A DNA stretch of 64,000 bases from Diadema setosum (lineage: Eukaryota; Echinodermata; Echinoidea; Diadematoida; Diadematidae), in contig NC_092702.1 in NCBI RefSeq assembly GCF_964275005.1, forward strand, positions 6,295,830 through 6,359,829. Direction: 5' to 3'. Positions 1 to 13,600 of this stretch are shown here, in pieces. The first letter of the stretch is position 1; each line of letters starts with the position of its first letter. A model generated the notes under the pieces. That model searched no databases. It had not been told where the DNA came from and was given only the letters and a program-made list of their open reading frames with translations. A program made the position numbers and the translations under genes.

Positions 1-273
1 TAAAACAGATTTACAGATCAAAAATTAGACTCTGAATGCTTTTAATTAAGCTAAAATATCACCTTGAGCTTAATTTGCATAATTAATTAATTAAAATTAG
101 AAATTGATTGTTTCAAAAAATCTTATAACACAATCTTGTAGATTATGACGCGGGTCTCACGCATGCAAAATTTCATCGCGATCGCACCACCGATGGCCGA
201 GATCTCGGGGGGGGGGCGGAATCCGCCCCCCGGTCTGAGCATAGCCAAAAAAGCCCGGCCCCTTTAGGGTTAA
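1..273. mobile_element. Right part of a TTAA-ended (piggyBac-like) non-autonomous element
   Basis: The segment ends GGGGCGGAATCCGCCCCCC, then AGCATAGCCAAAAAAGCCC, then TTTAGGGTTAA at 263-273. The same signature ends the complete element at 12238-13035, so this is a second copy whose left part lies outside the window. It begins with an AT-rich body and has a CpG-rich stretch at 147-200. The TTAA at 270-273 fits piggyBac-type target choice. Its end is only about 210 bases from the RRP12 start codon. Confidence 0.6.
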
Positions 274-481
274 GCAGGCCAATGTCACGCTTGTGCCTGC
301 CATCCATGAATCTTCCCCCTCCCTCCCTCTCTTTCTCTCTCTTTCTCTCTCTTTCTCTTTTTTATTTGTGAATGGCCAATATTAGTAGTAATAGTAGATA
401 CCTGGGGATTGGAGAAGGACACTTTGGTCGTAACGACAACAATATTGATCTTTGCAGATTGATTTGAACCTGCCATACAAG
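274..481 (+). promoter_or_regulatory. RRP12 promoter/leader with polypyrimidine tract
   Basis: This short interval separates the TTAA-ended repeat at the left edge from the RRP12 start codon. It holds a pyrimidine-only tract of about 50 bases (312-362, CCCTCC followed by CTTTCTCT repeats). Polypyrimidine initiators are common in ribosome-biogenesis genes, so transcription may start here; that is inference. Bases 451-457 (TTTGCAG) look like a splice acceptor, suggesting a non-coding first exon or leader intron that ends at 457, leaving a 24-base leader before the ATG. No TATA box is obvious. Confidence 0.45.
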
Positions 482-3400
482 ATGACGAAAGGACCCGGTC
501 GAGTCAGGCTGACCCGGGGGAGTGCAGGGAAGGGCAAGCGATGGAGAAAAGGCCAGAGCTGTGTCACCAACCCCAAGAAGTCAAAACACCGAGAAGCTGC
601 CAAGCAGAATCGGTTTCTTCCAGGAAATTTCAGGCAGGCTCAGAAACCCGCAGGTGAGAAAGTGTCAGTTGATGCACGATAGTGAAACATCCAACACTTC
701 ACGGCGGGATAATGATCATAATGAAAATAACGCATTCATATTTGCCTGTCTTTAAAGGGTACGTAGCATTTGACAAACCGGTACACTATTCCATGTAAGT
801 GTAAAGTGAAATGTTTAATGTGTGCTGCAGGATATGATTTATTTTGAATTGGAGACCTTAGACACTGTATAAAGCCATGCCCAGCAACTGGTGGTCTTTA
901 GGATGGACCAGGGTATCCAAACCATCAAGGAAGGACATCTCCAAGACCTGGATGAGGAGGAACGGGCGTGGGAGAGGAGACGGGACCCAATTTCTGCTGT
1001 CGTTTGCCTGCATTGCGGCCGTTTGTGTGCATCTGACTTGAGGCAGTGTTCTCGTCTGCTGCATCACTGACGTCATTGTCATTCATGATAAACCTCGGAC
1101 ACACAACAGATATAAATATTTGCAGAAGAAAAGATACAATACCACGGGATGTAGCTGAGATCATCCATGACAACAGTGGCAGTTGAATCTTGGAAACGTC
1201 CCTGCAACCTCCCCAAAGTTCTGTGTCACTTCCCGTATTTTAAATTTTTAAATCTGATACTCTGTTGCTGGCCCACATTCAGCAAAGTGGGGACTATGAA
1301 GACAGTGATGGTAATGCTTGTAATTTGTAATTTGAATGACAAGTGTTGAATAACATCATTGTAACAGTCATTTTCATGGGTGCTTTACCAGTTTATATGC
1401 ACATAACAATGAATAGATGGAAGTATTGGTATCACAGAATTGCATCTGAAATATTTTTAAAAAGAAGTTAATGTGGAATATTTATGGGATTAAAGACAAA
1501 ATAAATGGAAACAATTTGATGTAGAGCAGAATAACTTCTTGGTCTTGCAAGTTGCAATATCAAACAAAGCTGTTTGACCTGTGTGCAGTTCTTGACTCTT
1601 CATTTGTCACTAGCTCCATCCATATGCCAAGCTTCTTAATGTGTTGTGTGATGACTTTTTGAAGTAATGTTGACTTATTCAGCTGTATGTCCCCTTTCTC
1701 CAGGCTGATGACCTAAAGATATGGAGTACATATATTTTTCAGAGTAAGAGTTAGTCCTGGAAAAGCCTGTATGATTTTAAGATGTTACTCTCTCTATTGC
1801 AAGGAGTGATTTAGATGGCCTGATGTTGTTCAGCTGTAGGAAAGGTAGTTTAAATAGAGATGAAGAAGGTAATTTCTGATAAATTTGAGACTTTCCTCTT
1901 TGTGAATTAGATGGAGGGCTGACGGCCAAGGCTCTTGCACAGCACAACGAATCTCAGAGGGATGATGATGTCACAATGGGAGGTGTGGCCTCGGACCAGG
2001 TGTCCGTGGGTGGGGAGACATATGGGACCTTCCTCAGTGGAGTGACGGACTGCTCGCAGCCCGCCTTCAGCAGGGTTCGGCGCTACTGGGAGTCCAGCTC
2101 CGCCAGCCACAAAGAGGTACTTAGTCTCTCCATTATGCTCCTGATTTATATCGCAGCTTGTGTGTTTTCCCATCAATGCCTGGTACATGACTGTCAATTC
2201 ATTACGCTTGAAAATGGTCTGTCGTAAAACAAGTCATCAGAGCCTGAATAGTGAATCTTGAATGATTAGTAATGTTCGAAAATACATTGTAGCATAACAA
2301 TAATCATGCACTGAATAAAAAGGTCTAAGATTTTGAAGGCATCACCACATGCTTCTCATATGTGGAAACTGCCCTCAACTTGACCATTGCAAAGAGAAAT
2401 CAATCAGTATTCATTCTTTTGATCTAAAAACCTCTTGTCATTGTGAATCAGTTCAATCTTGAAAATGAGAAAATTTTTCTCAGTAACTCTTGCCAGTTTC
2501 TCCAGTTGACATCTGTATCGTATATATTGCAATATGCTGTCACTGTGTTTACATTTAATACTGTGTAAGTTGTCCTTTAGACAAGTTTGATTGTCCCGTA
2601 TAGAATTATAATACATAATACTTGTGGCATGTTTCACTGTTTGGCAGTATGAAAACTTGTTTGCTCAATTTTAGATGATTCAAGGAACTGCTCTGATAAT
2701 GAATGTATGTTGTTCACTGACATTAAATAGAGCTTTACCATTCTGCAGACTGTAAGTACTATTTCAAGTTCCTGAACAGAGCTTTGATTGGTTACTAAAA
2801 TTAGCTATTATTTTTTTGACTGCATATGCCTGTTATACATGTTGTGCATTAGGGTGCGTGAGGGTGTATTGATTCTAATAACCATACCCATTTATTTTTA
2901 TTTTGCCTCTGTTGTAGATCTGTGCAGTCCTAGCTGCAGTGACCGAAATCATCCGGGAGAAGGGTGGAAAGGAATCTGAAACCGAATACTTTGCGACACT
3001 TGTGAGTGCATCGTTCTCTTCTTCTGTCTTGATTATGCTTCCCGATTTGTTACTCTGAGTCTGTGCTGCTTCCCAACACCCTGTATTGATCTTCATGTCT
3101 ATATGTTACAACGTCCCTTGAATTCGTCTTGGAACTAGAACCAATCTTTGTAGCATTTCAAACCTTTTGGATGGTTAATTTAGTATGCTTCATCTCTTGC
3201 CAGCAGTCACAATTAATATGCTGGCTATTGTCATCCCCTTTCTTTCTGTCAGCCCATACCATACCCCACCCCTAGAATTGAAAATTTCCTTCTCCATACT
3301 TTTTACCTTCATCTCATTTACATATTTTGCTCATTACCCTGAGTCTTTTATCCCTGCCACTGAATCACACATCAAAACCAATGATTAAGAGCTCATGATG

Positions 3401-6400
3401 ATGGCTGTTTTCATGTCATACGATCATTAAATGCCAAATTTCCAGTTTATGTGCATTAGGAGCATACATTTGAATACATCTTGCTTTTTGAGGATTTTTT
3501 TTTACCTGTTAGTGTTCTGGAAGAAAAACTTGTAGCCTCTGATATACTGGTATGTGAACATATCACATCAGCACAGAGAGCCTTTGAGAGCTATTTTTTT
3601 TTTTTTTTTTTTGACGGGGGGGGGGGGGGGGTGTGGGGGGTTGTTTGTTTTTAAAACCAGAGAAGAGTCCTGTAATAGCACAGGTAGTGATCACCGTTGC
3701 ACTGTTCTCATTGTTTCTTTCTCCCAGATGACCACTCTGGACACCGTCAACGATTCAGAGTCCGTCTCTGCGGTACTCTTCCTGCTGTCTTTAGTCATTA
3801 AACGGTAAAGTTGTAGTAACAAATTTATTTCCTGTCGTTCTCCCTTTTTGACAAGGTAATCTCAGAAGGGAGTTTCTCAAATGCTTAGGTGTTTTCTAAA
3901 AAAGAGAAAGAAATATGACTTGTAAAACTTAATAGGAATGCAGGAATATGTAAGTAAAAGATTGTCCAGGATGTGATGTAAATGCATTTCACTTGTCTAA
4001 GCCATGCCTGGTACACAGTAATAATTTGATGTCTCAGTATCTAGCTGTATTGCAATATCTCTTTATTTCAATATCTCTGTCTTTTTTGTTTCATCCTCAA
4101 TGTCTACCAAGTCTTTGCCAAGATATCCATCACAGTCAGGGCCTATGACATTGTTGTGTGATGATTGTGATTCCTGTGTGTTGTTTGTTCAGAGTCCCCT
4201 CGCCTGTCTTGAAGCTGAAGTTCTCCTTCTGCTGCCAGACACTAATGAAGATCCTCGCCGAGCAGTCTGCGTCATCCACGGCAACCACCACGGCAGTGGT
4301 GCGGTCGACCCTGACCTGCCTGAGCACGATCCTTCGCGTGCAGGACCCAGGGGTGTGGGGAGATGCCTCTACTCTGCAGGTGTACCATGGCATACTGAGC
4401 TATACCACCCACTCCAAGCCGAAGGTGAGTCAGCAGCATCTTAGAGAAAGCCGTTCTAAACGTCAGGACGGAGTCTTTTTCATTTTGTTCTTTCAACAAA
4501 CTTTCATGTAGTAGGTCTCCGAACCTAACAGTGAACGAAGGCAGAATGAGACTTGCTGAAGTAGGTGTGTACTAAGTATTAAGTATCTTCATATTGGTAT
4601 ACCTTTCTTGGAATAGATTTTGCACACACAGAAGAGACATTGTAATTTGTCTTTTATAAAGTATTAATGAAACTGTGTCCTCGGTCTAATTATGCATCAA
4701 GGGTAAACCCTGCTGTCATATTATATCTGTCATAATTCTTGTTTTATAAGTACATGTGTCCTATCTTTTTACGGAGAATCTCAGTATATACTCCTAAAGT
4801 TGGATTAGTTTGATCATAGGAAGTAAGAAAACAAAAAGTGCATATGTTCTCATAGAATGCCAGCCAAGATTTTTGTATATATGACTCTCAAGAAAAGCTT
4901 CAATGAAGGCCCCCTCTATTTTTTTAACAGCCCTATGTGATCCAAAATTCATTAATGACAGTTCTGTCTTCATATATATTAGGAATTCTGTTTTGAAGGT
5001 TGATATTCATTTGTCCATCATCAGTGGCGGATCCAGAGGGGGTGCACCGGGTGCGCGCCCCCTCTTTAATTTTTGTTAAAACAAAAGAAATAAAACGAAA
5101 AAAAAAGGGGGCTTGTGCGCCCCCCTTTAATATTGTAAAGGCGCCTCCCCTTTACGGAATTCCTGGATCCACCCCTGCATCATTCATGAATCCTGTGTAT
5201 GATGTTGTTAGCATGTATGTAATTTTTTTTTTCAAATTAAAAACAGTTAGGTGAAGCACAATGAAATCTGACATTATTCTGTGTTTGTGTCCCCCCAAAA
5301 ACCTCAGGTGCGAAAGGCAGCGCATCATGCTGTTACTGCCATCTTGAGAGGAAGTAAATTCATGACCTGCCCCGACCCGCCTTCCCATCATCCGGCGGCT
5401 GGGGCCACAGCCAAGTTCTGTGTACAGCAAATAGAGCAGCATGGAGGTGAGATACTCTGCTATTTTTAATGTGTCTTTTTCTGCCAGTTTGTCTTGGAAT
5501 GAAGATGACACAAACACATAAAACCTGTTTCTCCTCATTCTGTATGTGACCCTGCACCACAAAACAAACAAAAAGTCGCCCAACATGGATTTTTAGATAA
5601 GGACAGATTCTGAAAGAGCAGACTCTAAGCTTTAAAATGACATATAACTCAAATCAAATGGACTCTCATAACCTATCTAAATATTGGAAAGAAAGCACAC
5701 ACTCAGGAAAAGTGTGAACTGAGAAAAAGAGGCTCTGAAGTACAGTGTCTATTCAAGCGCTTAATCTGTACCAAGCCGTGCTGGCTGTGCGATGAATGGG
5801 ACAAAAAACGGGATGTAAGCCACCGGAGTAACAACAAAGAAGAGATTATCAGATTAAACTGAAATTGAGCATGCCTTACTAACATACTTTTGTCCATAAT
5901 TAATGCCAACTTTCAAAGCAGTAGCATCGTCCTTTCAAAAGTTATTAGAGTTGAAAGTGAAGAGTGTGTACAAGGTTTTTAAGAAATGAAAGGGGGATTC
6001 TAAAGACACGCCAAATCACACTATTCTACAAAAAAAAAAATGTTCGAGATAAACTGCTAAAAAACACACTTTCCTGTTCGTTATATGATCCCAAATTTTA
6101 GCATAATGTAGAAGAAGACTTGCTCTTTCAGAAAAAATAAAAAAGTGAAGATTGGCTAGATTGACCCATGTCTATTCAGTCCTTACACAATATCAGTATG
6201 TGTGACTTTTTGTTCATTTTTTGATGTACGGTCACATATGTTGTAAGTGTGCTGCATTTGAGGATTTGGGATGTGGCAATATTCTCCTTTAATACTTACA
6301 AAACAGGACTGCTCTGTGGCATTTAAAATTTATAAAAATAAAACAAAAAAAAAGGACAATTATAAGTCAGCTTTCAAGAATCTGTGAAATGTGTTTGTTT

Positions 6401-9400
6401 GAGTTCAACAGTAATATTTTGCATACCAGGTCACAGGTCGTATTCTTAAAGGTAAATGTGAACCCTTTTGGTGCCCTCAGCAAGGCTCCTTGGGAAAACA
6501 AACAAAATAAATGTAGTCATCATCTTCCGTCATGTAGCAAGAAGCAACAGGAATAAGCTGTCCTTTGAGTAGTTACCTTTACAAGCAATAGGTGATAGAA
6601 GACAAATAGGGCTCCCAAACGGATAGCCAGAATTTAGCCACTGATCTACCCTCAAATTGCATCAGCCACATTTGAGTGCTCAAGAGCAAACCAAAGCAAA
6701 CCAGTCCAATATTTACCATACTAAATCATGCTAAATTTGGAGTGTGACTTTTTTCTTTGTGGAGAAAACACACTGCTTGAATGATTTTTATAGGGAGTCA
6801 CAAAGTTTCTAGCAACAGGGTCATGCACCTGGCACACTTAGGCAACTTACATGTGTCCCAAACGAAGGGAATCATCTCCTTGCACGATGACGTATATGTG
6901 TGTTACGTGCATTCTTCACATGCCAACTTCTGGTATGGTAATGGTACGATTTTAGAGCTCATCCTTTAAGTGGTCCACATTTGGCTTGGTATAGTGCAGT
7001 ATGGTATGCTTACTGTGTAGGAATGTTCGAGCACTCCTCTTAGACAGGTATATACGTACAGTACGCTTAAGTTTGTACCTGATTTAATCAGGCTCAATGA
7101 GTTTCACATTCCTAGGACTTTTGTCTGTATTTGTCCATGAGGTTTTTACATATGTTTTTCATGGTGTTGTGTTTTATTGGTGTTTGTATAGGTACTGGGG
7201 AGGCGAGTACAACCTGCCATGTCTTGACCCTCTTGAAGGACATCCTGGTGACCTTTCCCAGGGTGCACCTGAAGACATCCTGTGAGACCATCCTGAAGGT
7301 CATGACCCTCAGCAATGTGGTAAGAACAGAGTGATGGATAAATCAGTGTGTTTGTGCAGCGAGGCTATTTATGCCATATGTTATTTGCTTATTGAATACT
7401 ATTTTGCAGATGTGCAACAGAAGTACTGTACCGGTATCATGTTTGTATTAAAAGCAGGACTGCACACTAACCTATTAACAGTACTGGTCCAAACCTTAAA
7501 TTTACTGGTCCTGTACTATTTTCAGCTTGCCCCAACCATGTTATTTTGTTATTTTACCTGTCGTGTCAGACCAGTAAATCTAGCAATCCCTGAAAAGTTG
7601 TTGGTCCGACAGTGATTTTTACCAGTTTGGGACCGTCGACCAGCGCCAGAGTGCAGCGTTGTGTAAGGGAATGACCTAAATTTCATATGATTTGATTTTG
7701 TCTTGATGGAATTTTACTGGAGTTTAAAGTGATTATAAAATATATGAGTATGTTAATGCTTTTGAGACTGCAGTAAAGATAATGTGAGTCTGAAATTCAA
7801 AATGAAGAAAGAAAGGCGTCTTCAGTTACTTGAGCGTATATGTCTTTTGCAGTACTGTAAGCCATCAATGACACACAATATGCATTAATACGTCCGCGTA
7901 CATAGTCAAAGACAGCAAAGGATTAGATACATAGAAAATTGTATGTTTGCTGCATGTATGAATAATCCAGAATATTTCTATTTTATGTTTGTCTGTCGAC
8001 AGCTGGTGACGTCAGTCTCAATGAAGGCACTCCACGGCATGTTTGTCATGAAACCATCTGCAGCTAGTCTCCCTCCAGACCTCAACGCCCAGCTGATCAA
8101 CGCCCTGTACAAGTTCCGGCCAGACGAGGGCGACTCACAGTCTATGCTGGCCTGGCTGGCCGTCATGCAGGAGGCACATCTCAACCTCTTCAGGTGGGCC
8201 ACTCTACCAATATCATTTAGTGATGATGAATTCTGTTATACAAATAATGAATGTTTATGAGTGCAATGGACAGAATATTTCATGAGGTGAAAGATGAAAT
8301 GATCCATTCAATGAGGCACAGCCAAGTTGAATGGATATATCATTTCATCTTTCACTGAATGAAATATTCTGTCCATTGCACGAATAAAAGATATTTATTT
8401 GTTTTATATAATGCCTAAAATAGGTCCCTGTCATTTGATGTTTTATGAATTCACAAACAAGAGAGAATCTAAGATCGAGCGAGTGTTCACTGAGCGCTTT
8501 ACACCAGCACACTGTTGCATATACACTGCAAACGCAAGCATTTTACATGCATAGTGTGCCTAGCTCTTGGCGTGCGTGCAATGGAGCAAATCGTGTGGAT
8601 CCAAGATTGCAAGGTAAATGGAACCACAATTGCACAAATGATGATGTAATTGTAAAATGGGACAAATGATCAGTAGCAAGCAACCAATCAAATGACAAGG
8701 ATCTATCTAGGTATTATATAAAATCTGATTGCTCAATCAACACACAATATATCTTATATTTCATACATGAGGTCATCTGACATGGGAAATGCCTAAAAGG
8801 TGTTGAAACAGAAATTAAGTTTCTACAGCCTCTGTTCAGAGTCAGTCACAGAAAGACATTTACAGTCAAGCCCAAGTGATACCTTTCATTAAAACTTTAT
8901 TTGGATAGTAATTTGAATGTACATGTATATCAACGTCTCAGCTGCATATCAACATTGTGGAATATGGTAAGGCTGAAAGCTGATGTACCACCTTGGCAAG
9001 TCTTCATGCAACTTTACTAAGTTCCTTTAGGCAGCCGAGTTTGGCACATTATAAACAGACTTGATGTTATCAAGGCAGTAAAGTAGGGATGTATGGGAGA
9101 TAATCATGCCACAGACCAATACGTGCACCCATTGAGGGCTGTCTGCTGGAACCCAACACAGCAAATAATGGGAGGTGGAGGGGTATTTTTGTCCCCGCCG
9201 AACGAGTTCGAGCAGGGGACTATGAAACGGGCTCTGTACGTGCGTGCGTCCGTGTGTGATCAAAATGCTACAAAATGCTACTCCTTTGCCATTTCTAACC
9301 CAATTTCAATTCCGTTTGCTTTATGTGATGGCACTATGTGAGGGCTTCAAAACTTCTACATAGAATTTTGACCTTTGACCTTGATTTTTGACCTATATTG

Positions 9401-10645
9401 TACATTTTGCTACAAAATGCTACTCCTTTGCCATTTCTAACCCAATTTCAATTCCGTTTGCTCTATGTGATGGCACTAGGTGAGGGCTTCAAAACTTCTA
9501 CACAGAATTTTGAACTTTGACTTCTTTGACCTTTGACCTTGATTTTTGACCTATATTGTACATTTTGCTACAAAATGCTACTCCTTCGCCATTTCTAACC
9601 CGATTTCGATTCCGTTTGCTTTATGTGATGGCACTAGGTGAGGGCTTCAAAACTTCTACACAGAATTTTGACCTTTGACTTCTTTGACCTTCGACCTTAA
9701 TTTTTGACCTATATTGTACATTGGCTACAAAATGCTACTCCTTTGCCATTTCTAACCCGATTTCGATTCTGTTTGCTTTATGTGATGTCACTAGGTGAGG
9801 GCTTCAAAACTTCTACACAGAATTTTGACCTTTGACTTCTTTGACCTTTGTCCTTGATTTTTGACCTATATTGTACATTTTGCTACAAAATGCTACTTCC
9901 AGCGGGGACATATATTATGCACAGCGTAATTTCTACTTTTCCTTGTATTTGTAAGTCTGCTCATGAGATCCTTGCATGAAAACATTATTGAGGTAGTAAT
10001 TTGCGATGTACATGTCTATCAACATTTCAGTTGCATATCAACATTGTGGAATATGTGAACTATTGACTATGTAATGGAGCTGCTCTCTAAACCTACTAGA
10101 TATTATGTAGAACCTACATGTAATTAGTTTGTGAGGAATATTAAATGGCATACATGTAGTTGATCTGTGCAATTTTATTGATGTTAATGATATCATTGTA
10201 TCCCCCCCCCCCCCCAAAAAAAAAAAGTCTTACCTCTCTGTTTCTGTTGTGTGTAGACTGGACAGCCAGCTCTGCCTCGGCCATCTACCTCGTCTCTTCT
10301 TGGCGGCCATCAACTCCTTCCTCTCCCACAAGGCCGAGGTCGCAGTCTCTGCAGCAGGAGTAGTGAAGGTAGTGTCCACGGCAGGAAAATGTTATTTACC
10401 CCAACAAGTTTCAGAAACCACATTTTTGTGGTTTTTGTACTTTTTTTTTAATAGTACATGTGGAATTTTTACTGTTTGCTGTAAGTATTTCCTGTTAGGC
10501 AGAACAAAAAAATATCCCTCTCATTGAAGCCCTGATTTGGTCACATACTGTGGTTTTCCTCAGTTACAGAATTATTGAAGCCTCCAAATCACTGAATTTA
10601 TAACTTATTCTTAAATTGGCAACACATTTTAGAAGATTTAAGCAA

Positions 10646-10685
<40 letters not shown>

Positions 10686-13600
10686 ACATATGTTTTTTTT
10701 TCAAATTGGCAATTTTTGTACTTTTTCCTGATATTGTGCAGATTTAATTGAAGTAAGGAGTTCAGTTTAGTCTTCCTCCAATGTAAAATAGGCACTAAAA
10801 TTCCAAGTTGCCAATTTAATAAGGACAAAGCTCAAATTTTTGGTAGGATATTATCCCAGGACTTAATGGGGTAACCAATACCATGCTTTCTTTATCAGTC
10901 AGCATGACAGCTAGCACGTGATCCCTTATCAGCATTGTTCATCGATGAGTACAAATGTCCCCAAAATTCACTGTCACTGAAGAGTGATTTGTGGTCGTAT
11001 CAATCTGTAGTATGTCTCACAATAATGTGTGTGAGATGATCACATTGAAACATACATTTTTTTTTCTCACTAACATTATTACCAAATCAGGTAGGAAATG
11101 TAATCATATCTGTGCTTTTACCTCAGTTCATGCTTTAATGGTTGTCTCTGTCACAAACTTCGAAGCTCTAACACCATCACCAGGATGGGCATGTGAAGTT
11201 TGTGATTTCAACATCTTTAGATGTAAAATTCATTTGCACTTCTTGATCACCAATTATTAACTTCATCCTCTCTGTACCTCTCACTGATTCATGATGCCAT
11301 CAGACATTGCTAAGCAACTGCGTCAAGCCGATGAGGGAATGCTTGGCAGCCGATGTGGCTAGCAAGGACTCGACGGTCAGGAAGATGTTCCAGGCCGTCC
11401 AGAGAGGTCTTTCATACAAGTACCACTCCTCCTGGGGCCTGATGATGCAAATCCTGGCCGCCTTCTACGAGGTAAGACTAGAAGTTTAGATTTGACTGGA
11501 CTTGATGTGCATTTTTAGAATCCACATGAAAGTGTCATGTCATTGAAATTTAACTGAAAAAGCTAATTTATTCATTTCAAGAAAATAAGGAAATGCATAC
11601 TGATCTTTATCAGCTGTCGATGGTGATGTCATGAAATTGCCTTGGCTTGTTCTATTAAAGCGGCCGCTCGTGTGCCTACAATAGTTTGTGAATTGTAGAG
11701 GCGACCATATGAGTCAAAGTAACAGAGATTTACACACATTGATTATTTCTCCAGGATTTGCATGGTTTAATTTCATTGATATATTATGCTGTAATGAAAG
11801 AGCATAATAACACATATGAGGTTCTTTTATGAATTATATTAATTCTTTATAATGAAAGGTGAAAAAATAACCTTTTCTGATATTGTATATAAAGAAAAAG
11901 AAAAAAAAAGTCCCTGTAATTGTGAAAATTGTGCACAGGATAATTGGTACACCTGTATGTCATCTCTTGCAGGCATTTGGCAAGGAAGGTCACAGCTTCA
12001 TGGCCAAGAATCTGCAGAGCATTTGTGACCTTCGAGGGTCGCAGCACTTTGCCTACAAGCACGAGCTGGACAAGGCCATGGGGGCGGCCATTTTGGCTAT
12101 GGGGCCTAGACTTGTGCTCCAGGCTGTTCCTCTGCACATCACTGGAGAGGAGTGAGTAGACCTCTTATCTAGAAGAGTGTCATAAATGATCAGTGTAATC
12201 CCATGTGCAGAAACTAGTTGTCAACACAACATGTTCTTTAACCCTAATCAGGCGGGGGGGGGGGGGGGGGGGGGGGGGGGTGGGGGGGGCGGAATCCGCC
12301 CCCCCCCCTCGACGTTTCGCGCAATATCTTCGCAGCGCGATAAGCTCCCGCCGCGATGTTTCACAACTTTTTTCTTTCAAGTATCGCGCAACTTTTGAGA
12401 CCAAAATTGTTGCACCCGCGCGTACCGTTTTGACGCGATGCCCGTTCGAAAAAAATTTGTCAACCCCAAAATTACTCCAAAACGTGATTTTGTGTACAAA
12501 TCCAATGCAAATTGTGTTTTTTCAATTAATTCACATAAAAATTCATATCTTGACTTAGAATGGACGAAATTAATTCATTTTAGCATAATAAAGCTTCGAA
12601 AAATGTCTGTGACAAATTTCGGCCAAAAAACAAACAAAAACAAAAGGTCGAAAAACAAAGAAATACATAAGAAAAAAAAACAATCAAATACATAAGAAAT
12701 TAATTTCGATACAGATTTTTTTTTATCCTATGTCTCAGGAGAATGATACAAGAAACATTTTTAAAAAGAAATTAGCTTAATTAGAGCATTAATAAGTGAT
12801 TTAGAGCCCAAAACTGATTTTATGCATAAATTACAATAATTAATTAATATAAAATATAAGAAAAATTTTTCGGAGAAAGCAACCATACATTTTGATAGTA
12901 TACGTCGCGGGCGTCGCGTGTGCCGATTTTCGGCGCGATCACGCGTTCCATAGGCGAGATCTGAAGGGGGGGCGGAATCCGCCCCCCCCCCCCAGATATA
13001 GCATAGCCAAAAAAGCCCAGCCTGATTAGGGTTAAACAGTAAAATACACGGTACATCAGAAATATGAGCCAATGAATGTGCAAAGAAATGATTATACCAA
13101 TGCATGATTAAGGCAAATAAGCAACCAAAATTGGCAAGGAGCTGTCATTAGTATATCAAGTTTTTCTCAGTAATTCTGTACCGATCACATCATTTGCTTT
13201 GAAGTTTACTACAAATTGGCAAAGATGCAAATACAAACATATCAGCCACTACTTTGTGCAGATACATGTAGCTAAAGAAGTTCATATCTCCGAAGACTGA
13301 AACACAAGCAAGTTCAGTTTCATGCATATTTGTCATAAAAAGCAATGTAACGTCTGTGCAAATTTTTACTGTGATTCCACAGTCTGTTGATAGCTGTATT
13401 TTTTTTTTTTTTTTTTTTTGGGGGGGGGGGGGTGTACATTATCAGCTCACACCACCCCCAGTTCAGAAGATGCAACCCCAGAAGAAAAAAAAAAAAAAAG
13501 GAAAAAAAAAATACAAAATCAGATGGGTGAAACGCTTTGCTGACACCGGACCTGGGACCCCTCATGAAAAGTAAAACGAAAACAAACCAAAAAGATACAG

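Larger units (their letters stand above)
482..10368 (+). other. RRP12: RRP12 exons 1-9: basic N-terminus and first HEAT-like solenoid
   Basis: These exons encode about residues 1-447. Residues 1-57 are strongly basic ([23 protein letters not shown]), the usual RRP12 start, which probably serves nucleolar targeting or RNA contact. Residues 58-110 are hydrophilic and acidic and the least conserved stretch. From [11 protein letters not shown] onward the chain becomes amphipathic helical pairs typical of HEAT/ARM solenoids. Exon 5 carries [19 protein letters not shown] and [15 protein letters not shown]. Exon 6 has [15 protein letters not shown] and the family HHPAAG motif. Exon 7 has [14 protein letters not shown]. 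Exon 8 has [12 protein letters not shown] and [15 protein letters not shown]. Exon 9 has [17 protein letters not shown]. Confidence 0.9.

Noticed and set aside
5152-5586. 144-codon minus-strand frame
   Set aside because: It is the reverse of RRP12 exon 6 plus the adjacent GGATCC-type MITE; the + strand exon has the conserved protein.
9278-9900. Regularly spaced repeats that could suggest a CRISPR array
   Set aside because: Units are contiguous 141-159-bp tandem copies without unique spacers, in an animal intron.
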